A stretch of 20,957 nucleotides of DNA from an uncultured bacterium (lineage in GTDB: Bacteria > Actinomycetota > Coriobacteriia > Coriobacteriales > Coriobacteriaceae): contig CAJMOP010000027.1 of NCBI GenBank assembly GCA_905215115.1, forward strand, positions 1 through 20,957, in the 5' to 3' direction. Every line of letters starts with the position of its first letter. Within the stretch, counting starts at the first letter, position 1. The position numbers and the translations under genes were made by a program. The notes under the pieces were generated by a model. That model made no database searches, was not told the origin of the DNA, and saw only the letters and a list, made by a program, of their open reading frames with translations. This document shows positions 8,565 through 16,126 of this stretch, in pieces.

Positions 8565-9782
8565 ATGGATAGCGATGCCAAGCTGAACATCTTGACCGAG
8601 GCCCTGGCTGCTGCCGGGGCCTCGGCATTGGCAATCGATGCGCGTGGGGACGTCGCGATTTCGACCATGAATGACGCGGCGCTTGAGCGGGATGTGGCGG
8701 CTTTTGTCGCTGAGCGCCTCGACCGTATAGGAGACGGCGCGCGTCTGGTTATGGGGCGTGCGGGTACGCGCCTGAGCCTGACCGTTCGCCCCACCGACAA
8801 AGAAGGCGGGGGCCTTTGGGTCGTCGTGGTCCGCGAGGTACGCGGCGCCGCGGCACATGCGGGCATCGAGTGGCTCAACGCCGACGAAGTTGAGGCCCGC
8901 TACGAATCGAGCGCGTACGGCATCGTTGAGGGGGCGGCCTCGGTAGCTGCGCCGGTCGCCGAGAGTTACGCGCGCGGCGTGCCCCTTATGCTCGAGGGCG
9001 AGCTGGGAGCGGGTCAGGTCGAGATCGCCAAGCGCCTCTATCTGGACGGTCCTTTTGCCGATCAACCCTTTGTTGCCGTTGCGCTCGATGAGCTTACCGA
9101 TCGCGGTTGGCGCCACGTGCTCAAAAGCGCCGAATCGCCGTTGTTCCAAACGGGGCTGACACTTTGCATTGAGGGCTGGAACACGGTTGGCCCCCAGCGT
9201 CTCCGCGAGCTCGTTTCCACGATGGCCGACACCGCGTTGGCGACGCGCTGCCATGTGGTGCTGACGGCGAATGACATGCCGGGCGGCAGCGAAAGTGATC
9301 AAGCTGCCTTTGTGACTGAGCGCTTCGCCTGTGCGGTGAGCGTGGCGCCGGCAATCGCCGAGCAGGGAGCCGCGTCGACGAAGGTTGCGCGCTATTTGGA
9401 ATATCTCGCTGATGCATTTGGGACGGCAGCGCCCACGTTGTCTGCCGCGGCGGCAAAGACGCTCGATGTTTACCGCTGGCCGCGCAATTATCTGCAGCTC
9501 CGCGAGGTCTCGGAACGACTGTATATATTGGTGGGGGCGGGCACGGTGGACCGCACTGTGGCGGAGGAAGTGCTCGCCCAAGAGGACGTGATTAAGACCG
9601 CAACCTTTGGCGCCCCGACACTCGAAAGCGACCTGTATATCCTGCGACCGCTGGCCGATACCGAGCGAGATATCGCGCATCTGGTTGTAGATCATCTCCA
9701 CGGCAACCGGACCCGTGCGGCGGAGGTGCTGGGCGTAAGCCGAACAACGCTGTGGCGCTTGCTGAAGGACGATGACCGTTGA
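8565..9782 (+). CDS. NtrC/PrpR-like regulator with degenerate AAA+ domain and Fis-type helix-turn-helix
   Basis: 405 residues. The layout resembles a sigma-54 activator: an N-terminal region of unknown role (1-125), an AAA+-like core (about 125-340) and a C-terminal Fis-type DNA-binding domain (about 370-400, GNRTRAAEVLGVSRTTLWRLL). The core keeps YRWPRNYLQLREV (303-315), matching the YxWPGNVREL box. However, the Walker A is GELGAGQ (lysine lost, 145-151), the Walker B position reads LCIEGW instead of LFLDE, and there is no GAFTGA loop. It therefore probably neither hydrolyses ATP nor remodels sigma-54, and may regulate sigma-70 promoters as TyrR does. ATG 8565 is preceded by AGGGG; the frame is open back to 8364 but runs through the structured intergenic region. 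Confidence 0.72.
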   Translation: MDSDAKLNILTEALAAAGASALAIDARGDVAISTMNDAALERDVAAFVAERLDRIGDGARLVMGRAGTRLSLTVRPTDKEGGGLWVVVVREVRGAAAHAGIEWLNADEVEARYESSAYGIVEGAASVAAPVAESYARGVPLMLEGELGAGQVEIAKRLYLDGPFADQPFVAVALDELTDRGWRHVLKSAESPLFQTGLTLCIEGWNTVGPQRLRELVSTMADTALATRCHVVLTANDMPGGSESDQAAFVTERFACAVSVAPAIAEQGAASTKVARYLEYLADAFGTAAPTLSAAAAKTLDVYRWPRNYLQLREVSERLYILVGAGTVDRTVAEEVLAQEDVIKTATFGAPTLESDLYILRPLADTERDIAHLVVDHLHGNRTRAAEVLGVSRTTLWRLLKDDDR

Positions 9783-9793
9783 GCGAGGCGCCC

Positions 9794-9822
9794 GTGACCG
9801 CGCGCGACGCGTGTGCTACAGT
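9794..9822 (+). promoter_or_regulatory. Promoter of the membrane-protein gene at 9867
   Basis: GTGACC (9794-9799), 17 bp, then TACAGT (9817-9822), with an extended -10 TG at 9814-9815. The start point would be near 9830. Confidence 0.5.
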
Positions 9823-9866
9823 CCAAAGCGTTATTGTTTCGATTTGGTTACGGCGTGCGGGGGCGT

Positions 9867-10442
9867 ATGGCTGAGACTACAAAACCGAGCCGCAGAAGGC
9901 GGAGTGCCGCGCCGGTTAACCGACGCACAACATCGGTGACGTGGGGCAAACACGCCTCGGGGTTTGACGGCTCGTTCAAGCGCACTAAATACGGCTATCC
10001 TTCGACAGGTGCTCGCTTGGCAATGCAGGCAGAGTCCTCGCTGTGGGGCCGCAAACGCGTGGTGGGCTCAAAGCTCAAGCACGACGGCACGCTCGGCTAC
10101 ATCAGCCGCGGGGCGGCTCGCCGCAGTGGGCTCAATCCTGCTGGTTGGCATCGTTATGTGCCGATCGCGGTCGTCGTTGCAGTGATCGTCATCGCACTCG
10201 CTGCGCTTGGCTACGCCGGCGGTGGCGCCAACTTGGACGCGGTGTTTAAATCGCCCGAGCTCGCGCACGCAGGCACAGAAGTTGTCGAGGGCGCTCAGAC
10301 CCAGACGGGCGTCGCGCCCCAGCGCGGCATGGTCGCGGCAGCCTCCACCATCGCCGACGCTCAAAAGGACGAGGGCGAACAGGGCGACGGCGCCGAAACG
10401 ACCCACACGAACGAAACGACGACAACTCCATCGGCAAGATAA
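9867..10442 (+). CDS. Unrecognised single-pass membrane protein with basic N-terminus and Thr-rich tail
   Basis: 191 residues; I do not recognise a family. Residues 1-97 are rich in Arg and Lys (an RRRRR cluster starts at residue 9) with aromatic or glycine motifs such as WGKHASGFDGSF and GTLGYISRGAARRSG. Residues 98-119 form one hydrophobic helix. Residues 120-191 are polar, low in complexity and end in a Thr/Glu-rich tail. By the positive-inside rule the basic half is cytoplasmic and the tail external. Such a layout could suit a DNA-, cell-division- or envelope-associated protein, but that is speculation. I chose ATG 9867 (GGGGG upstream) over a frame opening at 9813, because the proposed promoter would start near 9830. 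It is followed by a hairpin terminator and is convergent with the nitroreductase gene. Confidence 0.7.
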   Translation: MAETTKPSRRRRSAAPVNRRTTSVTWGKHASGFDGSFKRTKYGYPSTGARLAMQAESSLWGRKRVVGSKLKHDGTLGYISRGAARRSGLNPAGWHRYVPIAVVVAVIVIALAALGYAGGGANLDAVFKSPELAHAGTEVVEGAQTQTGVAPQRGMVAAASTIADAQKDEGEQGDGAETTHTNETTTTPSAR

Positions 10443-10451
10443 GTTGCGAGT

Positions 10452-10490
10452 GGGGTGGCTAAAATAGCCTCGTCCCAAATTAGCTACCCC
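10452..10490 (+). terminator. Candidate terminator between the convergent genes
   Basis: GGGGTGGCTA (10452-10461) pairs with TAGCTACCCC (10481-10490), with one G-U wobble in plus-strand RNA. An alternative short stem GGCTA-AAA-TAGCC (10457-10469) competes with it. There is no T-run, so termination is inferred from position. Confidence 0.45.
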
Positions 10491-10505
10491 TATGACGCTC
10501 TTGGG

Positions 10506-11027
10506 TTACCTTACGTAGACGACGTTGTCGCGGCGGGGTTTGGGCTCGGGTAGCGTGTCCTCGGCATAGCCCAGAATGCAGTGACCGACACCGCGCAGGC
10601 TGCCGTCGGCGGGCAGGCTCCAGCTGGCCAGCAGCTCCAGGCCCTCGGGCGAGTCAAAGACCTCATGCGCGCGGTGAATCCAGCATGAATCGACACCCAG
10701 TGCATAGGCGGCGTTGAGCAAGTTGCCCATGGCGAGCGAGCCGTCTTCCAGATGCGTGGGCACGTTGCGGTCGACCAGTACCACCACAACCGTTTTGGCT
10801 CCGTAGAAGGGGTCGCCGTTGCTACCCATGACTTGGGCGTTAAGCTGCGAGAGACGCTCGACGGTCGCGGGATCGGTGACGGCGACAAACGTCACCGGCT
10901 GGCGGCCCATGCCGCTCGGTGCATATTGGCCGGCTTCGATAATACGTGCAAGCTTTTCGGCCTCGACGGGACGATCGCTGTATTTGCGGCAGCTGCGGCG
11001 GTGAATGAGCGCTTCGATAGTCTCCAT
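10506..11027 (-). CDS. Nitroreductase-family FMN oxidoreductase
   Basis: 173 residues, typical of the short form. METIEALIHRRSCRKY with the RRSxRKY phosphate-binding motif and GQYAPSGMGRQPV (about 36-48) mark the FMN fold. Later come LAMGNLLNAAYALGVDSCWI and GHCILGYAED. These cytosolic flavoenzymes reduce nitro compounds, quinones or related acceptors with NAD(P)H; the substrate is unknown. ATG 11027 has a full AGGAGG ribosome site. The frame remains open to 11123, but the extra sequence is not family-like. The 295-bp gap to the next gene holds the AAACGTTTT motif at 11181 and no convincing promoter for this gene. Confidence 0.9.
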   Translation of the reverse strand: METIEALIHRRSCRKYSDRPVEAEKLARIIEAGQYAPSGMGRQPVTFVAVTDPATVERLSQLNAQVMGSNGDPFYGAKTVVVVLVDRNVPTHLEDGSLAMGNLLNAAYALGVDSCWIHRAHEVFDSPEGLELLASWSLPADGSLRGVGHCILGYAEDTLPEPKPRRDNVVYVR

Positions 11028-11180
11028 GGTGCCTCCTTGTAGTGGCGTTGCAGATGCCCCGTTCATACCCGTCGGGCTCAAACGATAGACGGTCAATTGC
11101 CCGGCCAAAAGGATAGATTCCAATTGGGAAAGTAGGTTTGCATAAAAGTACCTTCAGAATGTGACAAACAAATGGGATGG

Positions 11181-11195
11181 TTAAACGTTTTATCC
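11181..11195. promoter_or_regulatory. TTAAACGTTTTATCC motif, possible LacI-type operator
   Basis: A near-palindrome with a central CG in the divergent gap between the nitroreductase and the 96-residue protein. The 13 bases 11183-11195 recur exactly at 17806-17818 in front of ilvE. Confidence 0.35.
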
Positions 11196-11322
11196 CGTCT
11201 ACCCTGCGGTTTTTTACCACTTGCCTAAATGACGAACGTATAACCTCTGATAAAGGTTTTACTAAAGGAGTGCCAACGTTTATCAATGCGCCGTGGTGGC
11301 GCCGGGCCAGGAGGTAACTATC

Positions 11323-11613
11323 ATGTTCCAGGCTGGAGATGTCGTCGAGACCGACTTCGAAGGATTTCTGAAGCTGCTGCGTTCCAAGACGCGCGCTTTC
11401 GTGTCGATCAACGATCACGAGTACTACATCACGCACACCGATGGCTACTGGCGTGTTCAGGATTGCGAGGCCCTCAACGATAAGGGCCACTTTACTGACT
11501 GCTCCGAGCTGGTCAACACGGTCTGCGAGGTTGTTGAGCTGCCTTGGATTTGCGGCAAGAGCCTGCATGACAGCTTTGCGGGCGCTACGGTCTACGAGGC
11601 CGTCGCTGCCTAA
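11323..11613 (+). CDS. Unrecognised 96-residue cytosolic protein
   Basis: The sequence begins MFQAGDVVETDFEGFLKLLR and is acidic, without signal peptide or membrane segment. It has four cysteines (48, 60, 68, 77), aromatic patches (HEYYITHTDGYWRV, about 32-45) and no motif I can name. The start ATG 11323 is supported by a perfect AGGAGG 8-9 nt upstream. A strong intrinsic terminator follows, so it is a compact, probably well-expressed monocistronic gene. The 96-residue length and regular codon use argue against a chance frame. I infer no function; the cysteines could bind metal but are not in CxxC pairs. Confidence 0.75.
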   Translation: MFQAGDVVETDFEGFLKLLRSKTRAFVSINDHEYYITHTDGYWRVQDCEALNDKGHFTDCSELVNTVCEVVELPWICGKSLHDSFAGATVYEAVAA

Positions 11614-11639
11614 CAGGCAATAAAACCCGATTTTCACGT

Positions 11640-11675
11640 GACCGCTGGCGCCGCCCCCGCGCCGGCGGTCTTTTT
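11640..11675 (+). terminator. Intrinsic terminator of the 96-residue protein gene
   Basis: GACCGCTGGCGC (11640-11651) pairs with GCGCCGGCGGTC (11659-11670), with one wobble-type position, and TTTTT follows at 11671-11675. Confidence 0.9.
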
Positions 11676-11718
11676 CTGCCGATAGGCCATAAAAGTGCAC
11701 GCGTTTGCGGAGAGCCTG

Positions 11719-11747
11719 TTGACGATAGTCAAAACTCGGACTAATCT
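11719..11747 (+). promoter_or_regulatory. Promoter of the marR-ABC operon
   Basis: TTGACG (11719-11724) is separated by 17 bp from TAATCT (11742-11747). The -35 is embedded in the palindrome TTGAC-GATA-GTCAA (11719-11732), as expected for a repressor-controlled promoter. Confidence 0.5.
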
Positions 11748-11776
11748 AGAGACACAAAATTGGTCAAAAATCGGAC
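11728..11776. promoter_or_regulatory. Direct repeat in the operon leader, candidate MarR operators
   Basis: GTCAAAACTCGGAC (11728-11741) and GTCAAAAATCGGAC (11763-11776) match at 13 of 14 positions, 35 bp apart. They lie across and just after the promoter and immediately before marR, a usual position for autoregulatory sites. Confidence 0.5.
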
Positions 11777-11794
11777 AATCGAATGGTGGGATAG

Positions 11795-12295
11795 ATGAAT
11801 AGTGCGGTTGCGTTGGTCGACTTCGACCGATTGCTCAATGGACTCGACCATATCTATTCGGAGTTCTCGCGCGCCTGCGGCCTTTCGGACTGCGCTTACT
11901 GGATGCTCGTCGATACCAGCACGGCGGGCGGCAGTATTGCCGTAAGCCGTCTGACAAGCGAATGGTTCTACAGCAAGCAGACCATCAACTCGGCAATTAA
12001 AACCTTGACGGCGCGGGGCTTCGCAACGTTGGAGTTTGCCGAAGGCAGTCGTAAGAACAAGGTTGTGAGCCTGACCGAAGAGGGCAGGCGATTTGCCGAG
12101 CGTTATGCGCTGCCGGCACTCAAGGCCGAGCAGCGAGCCTTTGGCGCGCTTGAGCCATGTGAGCAGCGCGAGATTATGCGCTTGATCGGCAAATTCTCTC
12201 AGGTGCTCGGCGATGAGTGCGATGCCTTTAAGCAGCATATCGCTGCCGAGAGCCAAGCCGAGAATCAAGGTGAGGGGGAGTCGTGCGACTGTTAA
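11795..12295 (+). CDS. MarR-family transcriptional regulator
   Basis: 166 residues. The winged helix-turn-helix (about 45-110) reads SIAVSRLTSEWFYSKQTINSAIKTL then a wing near EGSRKNKVVSLTEEG. Dimerisation helices flank it. Members repress exporter or stress genes until a ligand binds. It is the first gene of an operon: its TAA stop overlaps an ATG of the exporter gene (TAATG at 12293-12297), and if the upstream GTG at 12283 is used the genes overlap by 13 bp. Translational coupling is likely. Candidate operators lie just upstream, supporting self-regulation and control of the exporter. ATG 11795 has GGTGGG upstream. Confidence 0.88.
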   Translation: MNSAVALVDFDRLLNGLDHIYSEFSRACGLSDCAYWMLVDTSTAGGSIAVSRLTSEWFYSKQTINSAIKTLTARGFATLEFAEGSRKNKVVSLTEEGRRFAERYALPALKAEQRAFGALEPCEQREIMRLIGKFSQVLGDECDAFKQHIAAESQAENQGEGESCDC

Positions 12296-14019
12296 TGAGG
12301 TTTCTAAAGCCATATCGAGGGCTTGTCGCAGTGACGCTGCTGGTGCTGCTGGTGGATAACGTCGGTACGCTGTTGGTTCCCACGATGCTGGCGAACATGG
12401 TCAACACCGGTATTACCACGGGCGATGTCGACTACATTTTACGCAACGGCCTATACATGTTTATCGCGACCAGCATGGCTAGCGGCGGCACGGTGCTGGG
12501 CTGCTATCTTTCGGCGCGCCTGGCCGCCAACGTGGCTTGCGATATCCGCAATGCCGTGTACGACAAATCGCTCGAGCTCGCGGCCAGCGATTTTGAGCGC
12601 TTTGGCACCGGATCGATGATCACGCGCTCGCTCAACGACATCAACGTGATTCAGCAGGCGATTCTGCAGACGATTCAGCTGGTGCTGCCCGTGCCGTTTT
12701 TGGCTGTGGCGGGCATCATCTTCGCCTGGTTTATCGATCCCGCCATGGGCACGCTTCTGGGCGTAGTCGTTGCGATTGTGCTGGTGGCGGCGGTCTTTAC
12801 GGTTGCCAACGCGGCGCCGATTTTTATGCGCCTACAGGGCTTTATCGACCGCATGAACGTGGTGCTGCGCGAGAATATTGTGGGCGTGCGCGTCATCCGT
12901 GCGTTTAACAAGGAGCGCCACGAGGAACGGCGTCTGGACGAGGTGTTTAGCGAATACGCCGCCAACGCCATCAAAGTCAACCACCTGTTTGTGGGCCTCG
13001 ACAGCTCAAGCTTCTTTTTGATGAACATCGCCGAGGTGGCGGTGCTGTGGGTGGGCGGCAACCGCGTAGGTGCCCACGCCATGCAGATTGCGAGTATCTC
13101 GGCGGTGCTGGAGTATGCAATTCTGATCCTGTTCTTTGTGATGATGGCGCAGATGGTGGTGCTGACGCTTCCGCGTGCTGCCGCGTGCCTGAACCGTGCG
13201 CAGCAGGTGTTGGAGATTGAGCCGAGCATCGTCGATGGCCAGCGTACGCTGGGTGACGGGGCGACTGCCTCCGAGGACGATGCGGATGCTGTTGCCGTGT
13301 TCGATCATATGTCGTTTCGCTTTGACGATGCCGACGAGGACACCCTGTGCGACCTGAGCTTTGCCTGTCGTCGCGGTCAGACGACCGCAATCGTCGGCTC
13401 GACGGGTTCGGGCAAGTCGACGGTGGCCAAGCTCTTGTTGCGTTTCCACGATGCCACGAAGGGCGCCATTCGCCTGAACGGCGTTGACCTGCGCGACCTT
13501 TCGCAAGGTGAGATTCGCGGGCATATCGCTTACGTGCCGCAGAAGGCGTGGCTGTTCTCGGGCACGGTGGCGAGCAACCTTCGCTTTGGTAACGAAGGCG
13601 CGACCGAGGGCGACATGCTTCACGCGCTTGAGGTTGCCCAGAGCACCTTTGTACTCGACCAACCGCAGGGGCTCGACACTCCGGTTGCCCAGGGCGGTAC
13701 GAACTTTTCGGGCGGCCAGCGCCAGCGCCTGGCCATTGCTCGCGCGCTCATGAAGCGCGCCGACCTGTATATCTTCGACGATAGTTTTTCGGCCCTGGAC
13801 TTTAAGACCGATGCGGCCCTGCGCCATGCGCTGCAGGACGAGACGCGCGACGCCGCGGTGCTCATCATCGCGCAGCGCATCTCGACGATTTTGCATGCCG
13901 ACCAGATCGTTGTGCTCAAGGACGGCGAGGTCGTGGGCTTGGGCACGCATGGCGAGCTTATGGAAACCTGCGAGGTGTACCGCGCCATCGCGGAATCGCA
14001 AATGAAGGGAGGTGAGTAG
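12283..14019 (+). CDS. ABC exporter half-transporter, degenerate-site subunit (BmrC/LmrC/TM287-like)
   Basis: 578 residues. An exporter membrane domain with six helices (about 12-310) is fused to a nucleotide-binding domain. Walker A is GSTGSGKST from residue 372, and the signature FSGGQRQR (about 475) is intact. Walker B ends in FDDSFSALD, so Asp500 replaces the catalytic Glu. The H-loop is IIAQRIS, with Gln instead of His. These changes are the mark of the non-catalytic-site subunit of heterodimeric exporters. The start may be GTG 12283 (behind AGGGGG) or the in-frame ATG 12295 that overlaps the marR stop. The partner gene begins 1 bp after its stop. The likely role is drug, lipid or peptide efflux; the substrate is not readable. 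Confidence 0.92.
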   Translation: MRLLMRFLKPYRGLVAVTLLVLLVDNVGTLLVPTMLANMVNTGITTGDVDYILRNGLYMFIATSMASGGTVLGCYLSARLAANVACDIRNAVYDKSLELAASDFERFGTGSMITRSLNDINVIQQAILQTIQLVLPVPFLAVAGIIFAWFIDPAMGTLLGVVVAIVLVAAVFTVANAAPIFMRLQGFIDRMNVVLRENIVGVRVIRAFNKERHEERRLDEVFSEYAANAIKVNHLFVGLDSSSFFLMNIAEVAVLWVGGNRVGAHAMQIASISAVLEYAILILFFVMMAQMVVLTLPRAAACLNRAQQVLEIEPSIVDGQRTLGDGATASEDDADAVAVFDHMSFRFDDADEDTLCDLSFACRRGQTTAIVGSTGSGKSTVAKLLLRFHDATKGAIRLNGVDLRDLSQGEIRGHIAYVPQKAWLFSGTVASNLRFGNEGATEGDMLHALEVAQSTFVLDQPQGLDTPVAQGGTNFSGGQRQRLAIARALMKRADLYIFDDSFSALDFKTDAALRHALQDETRDAAVLIIAQRISTILHADQIVVLKDGEVVGLGTHGELMETCEVYRAIAESQMKGGE

Positions 14020-14020
14020 C

Positions 14021-16015
14021 ATGACCGGGGAGCTCAAGAAGCAGGGCGGCGTTGATGACGCCGCTGCCGCGGGACTGGTCGAGGAAACGGCTGCCGCGTC
14101 GACCGAGCTGGATGACGCCGCCAAGCGCGAGGCTCGTCGCCAGGCGCTGTACGAGGAAAACGAACGAGCCGAGGATGAGCGCGCCCGTGCCGAGGCGGAG
14201 CGCATGCGCGACGTTGACGACGAGGACGAGGACGAGACGCCTCGGGATACCTGGGCGACGGTGCGCCGCCTGTGGAGCGAGGCTGCCGGCGATCATTGGC
14301 GTTTCTATATCGTGTTCGCGAGCATCGTGTTCTACGTCATCTTTAACACCGCCGCGCCGGCATACAGCGCCCGCGTGATCGATGAGCTGTGGGGCCACAT
14401 TCAGGTGGCGTTTGCCAACGGAACCACCTTCAACATCACTTGGGAGAACTGCGGCAAGACCATCTTCGTCTACTTTATGATCTGGACGGCCGCTGCCTCG
14501 TTCTATGCGCTCCAGAGTTTTTTGATGTCGAGTGTTGCTGAGCGCCTCAACCTGCGCCTGCGCAACCGCATCGCGCAAAAGCTCAGCCGTCTGCCGCTCG
14601 CTTACTTTGATGCGCATCGCCCCGGTGAGGTCGTCAGCCGCGCGACCAACGACCTGGACAAGATGTCTGAGAGCATGCAGCGCGGACTGCTGCAGTTGCT
14701 GGTGTCGATCGGTACCGTGGTGGGCGCCGTGAGCGTGATGTTCGTGTTTAGCGTGCCGCTCACGCTCATCTTTTTGTTCTTTACGGCGCTTTCGCTGCTG
14801 GTGACGAAGGTCGTGTCGCGCCGCACGCACGATGTGACGGGCGAGCGCCAGGAGTGGGTGTCCAAGATTACGAGCGCGGTCGAGGAAGGCTACTCGGGCC
14901 GTCTGGTGATCCGTGCGTTTAACCGCGAGCGCCAGAGCTCTGCCGAGGTACGCGAGGCTTCGAAGGAGCTGGCGCGCGTGAGCACCAAGGCCGACTTTAT
15001 GATTAACGCCGTCGGCCCTGCGGTGCGCTTTATCGGCCGTTTGGCGCAGATCGTGATTGCGCTGGTGGGCTGCAGCATGCTGGTTGCCGGGCATATGACC
15101 GTCGGCGTGTTCCAGGCGTTCTTCCAGTTTATCTACGAGGCGTCCGAACCCATGACGCAGTTGTCGTTTACCTTTAACTCGCTGCAGAGCGCGCTGGCGA
15201 GCGCAGAGCGCGTGTTCGACCTGCTCGATGAGCCCGAGATGGAGGCCGATCCGCAGCCGGGCGAGGCTGCCAAGCTGCCGGGCAAGGTGGAGGGCCGCGT
15301 CGCTTTTGAGCACGTGCGCTTTGGCTATGCGCCCGACAAGCCGCTCATGCGCGACGTGTCGTTTGCCGCCGAGCCGGGTCAGAAGATCGCCGTGGTGGGA
15401 ACCACGGGTGCGGGTAAGACCACGCTCATCAATCTGCTCATGCGCTTCTACGAGATCGACGGCGGCCGCATTACCCTCGACGGTGTGGACACGAGCCGCA
15501 TGGACCGCGGCGAGCTGCGCCAGCAGTTTGGCATGGTGTTGCAGGACGCCTGGCTGTTCGATGGCACCATTGCCGAGAACATCGCCTATGGCTGTCCCGA
15601 GGCGACGCGCGAGGAGATTGTCGCGGCCGCACGTGCCGCTCAGGTCGACTTCTTTGTGCGCACTATGCCGCAGGGCTACGACACACGGGTGGCTAACGAT
15701 GCCGAGAGCATCAGCCAGGGCCAACGTCAGCTGCTGACCATCGCGCGCGTGCTGCTCAACAACCCGGCGATCCTCATCCTGGACGAGGCGACATCGAGCG
15801 TGGACACGCGCACCGAGCTTGCCATCGGCCGCGCCATGGACGCGCTCATGCGCGGGCGCACGAGCTTTGTGATCGCGCACCGTCTGTCGACGATCGTCGA
15901 TGCCGACCTCATCCTGGTCATGGATCACGGCAATATCATCGAGCAGGGTACGCACAAGGAGCTGCTGGCTGCCGAGGGCGCTTACGCCGACCTCTACCTA
16001 AGCCAGTTCGCATAA
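14021..16015 (+). CDS. ABC exporter half-transporter, catalytic subunit (BmrD/LmrD/TM288-like)
   Basis: 664 residues. After an N-terminal cytoplasmic extension of about 90 residues come six membrane helices (from about 93) and the nucleotide-binding domain. Walker A GTTGAGKTT starts at residue 460, Walker B is LDEATSSVD with catalytic Glu589, and the H-loop IAHRLST is intact. The signature is ISQGQRQ (from 564), altered from SGGQ. Its intact Walker B and H-loop pair with the intact signature of the partner to form the active site, while its altered signature faces the partner's altered Walker B. The extension is Ala/Glu/Arg-rich, likely helical, with an acidic run at 64-72. ATG 14021 follows GGGAGGTGA; a GTG at 14012 overlapping the previous gene is possible but less likely. 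Confidence 0.93.
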   Translation: MTGELKKQGGVDDAAAAGLVEETAAASTELDDAAKREARRQALYEENERAEDERARAEAERMRDVDDEDEDETPRDTWATVRRLWSEAAGDHWRFYIVFASIVFYVIFNTAAPAYSARVIDELWGHIQVAFANGTTFNITWENCGKTIFVYFMIWTAAASFYALQSFLMSSVAERLNLRLRNRIAQKLSRLPLAYFDAHRPGEVVSRATNDLDKMSESMQRGLLQLLVSIGTVVGAVSVMFVFSVPLTLIFLFFTALSLLVTKVVSRRTHDVTGERQEWVSKITSAVEEGYSGRLVIRAFNRERQSSAEVREASKELARVSTKADFMINAVGPAVRFIGRLAQIVIALVGCSMLVAGHMTVGVFQAFFQFIYEASEPMTQLSFTFNSLQSALASAERVFDLLDEPEMEADPQPGEAAKLPGKVEGRVAFEHVRFGYAPDKPLMRDVSFAAEPGQKIAVVGTTGAGKTTLINLLMRFYEIDGGRITLDGVDTSRMDRGELRQQFGMVLQDAWLFDGTIAENIAYGCPEATREEIVAAARAAQVDFFVRTMPQGYDTRVANDAESISQGQRQLLTIARVLLNNPAILILDEATSSVDTRTELAIGRAMDALMRGRTSFVIAHRLSTIVDADLILVMDHGNIIEQGTHKELLAAEGAYADLYLSQFA

Positions 16016-16053
16016 GGTGACAAAGGGGCAGTCCCGCATGTCGCATCGAAAAG

Positions 16054-16090
16054 AAGGCGCGCCGGGGGCGGATTCCCTGGCGCGCCTTTT
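16054..16090. terminator. Bidirectional terminator between the exporter operon and cysE
   Basis: AAGGCGCGCC (16054-16063) pairs with GGCGCGCCTT (16079-16088), ending in TTTT on the plus strand. On the minus strand the stem is followed by CTTTT. It serves both convergent units. Confidence 0.88.
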
Positions 16091-16126
16091 GTGCTGGCGT
16101 TCATGCTGTGGCGGCTGCCCACGGCC

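Noticed and set aside
12283..14019. Missing catalytic Glu and H-loop His as signs of a dying gene
   Set aside because: These exact substitutions are normal for one half of heterodimeric ABC exporters, and the partner carries the complementary intact residues.
13958..15955. A 665-codon open frame on the minus strand opposite the exporter genes
   Set aside because: Its product is low in complexity, rich in His, Arg and Ala, and shows no family motif. The plus strand there encodes a complete ABC transporter. High GC makes such shadow frames common; the same reasoning removes the minus frame at 17900-19021 and the plus frame at 2944-4134.
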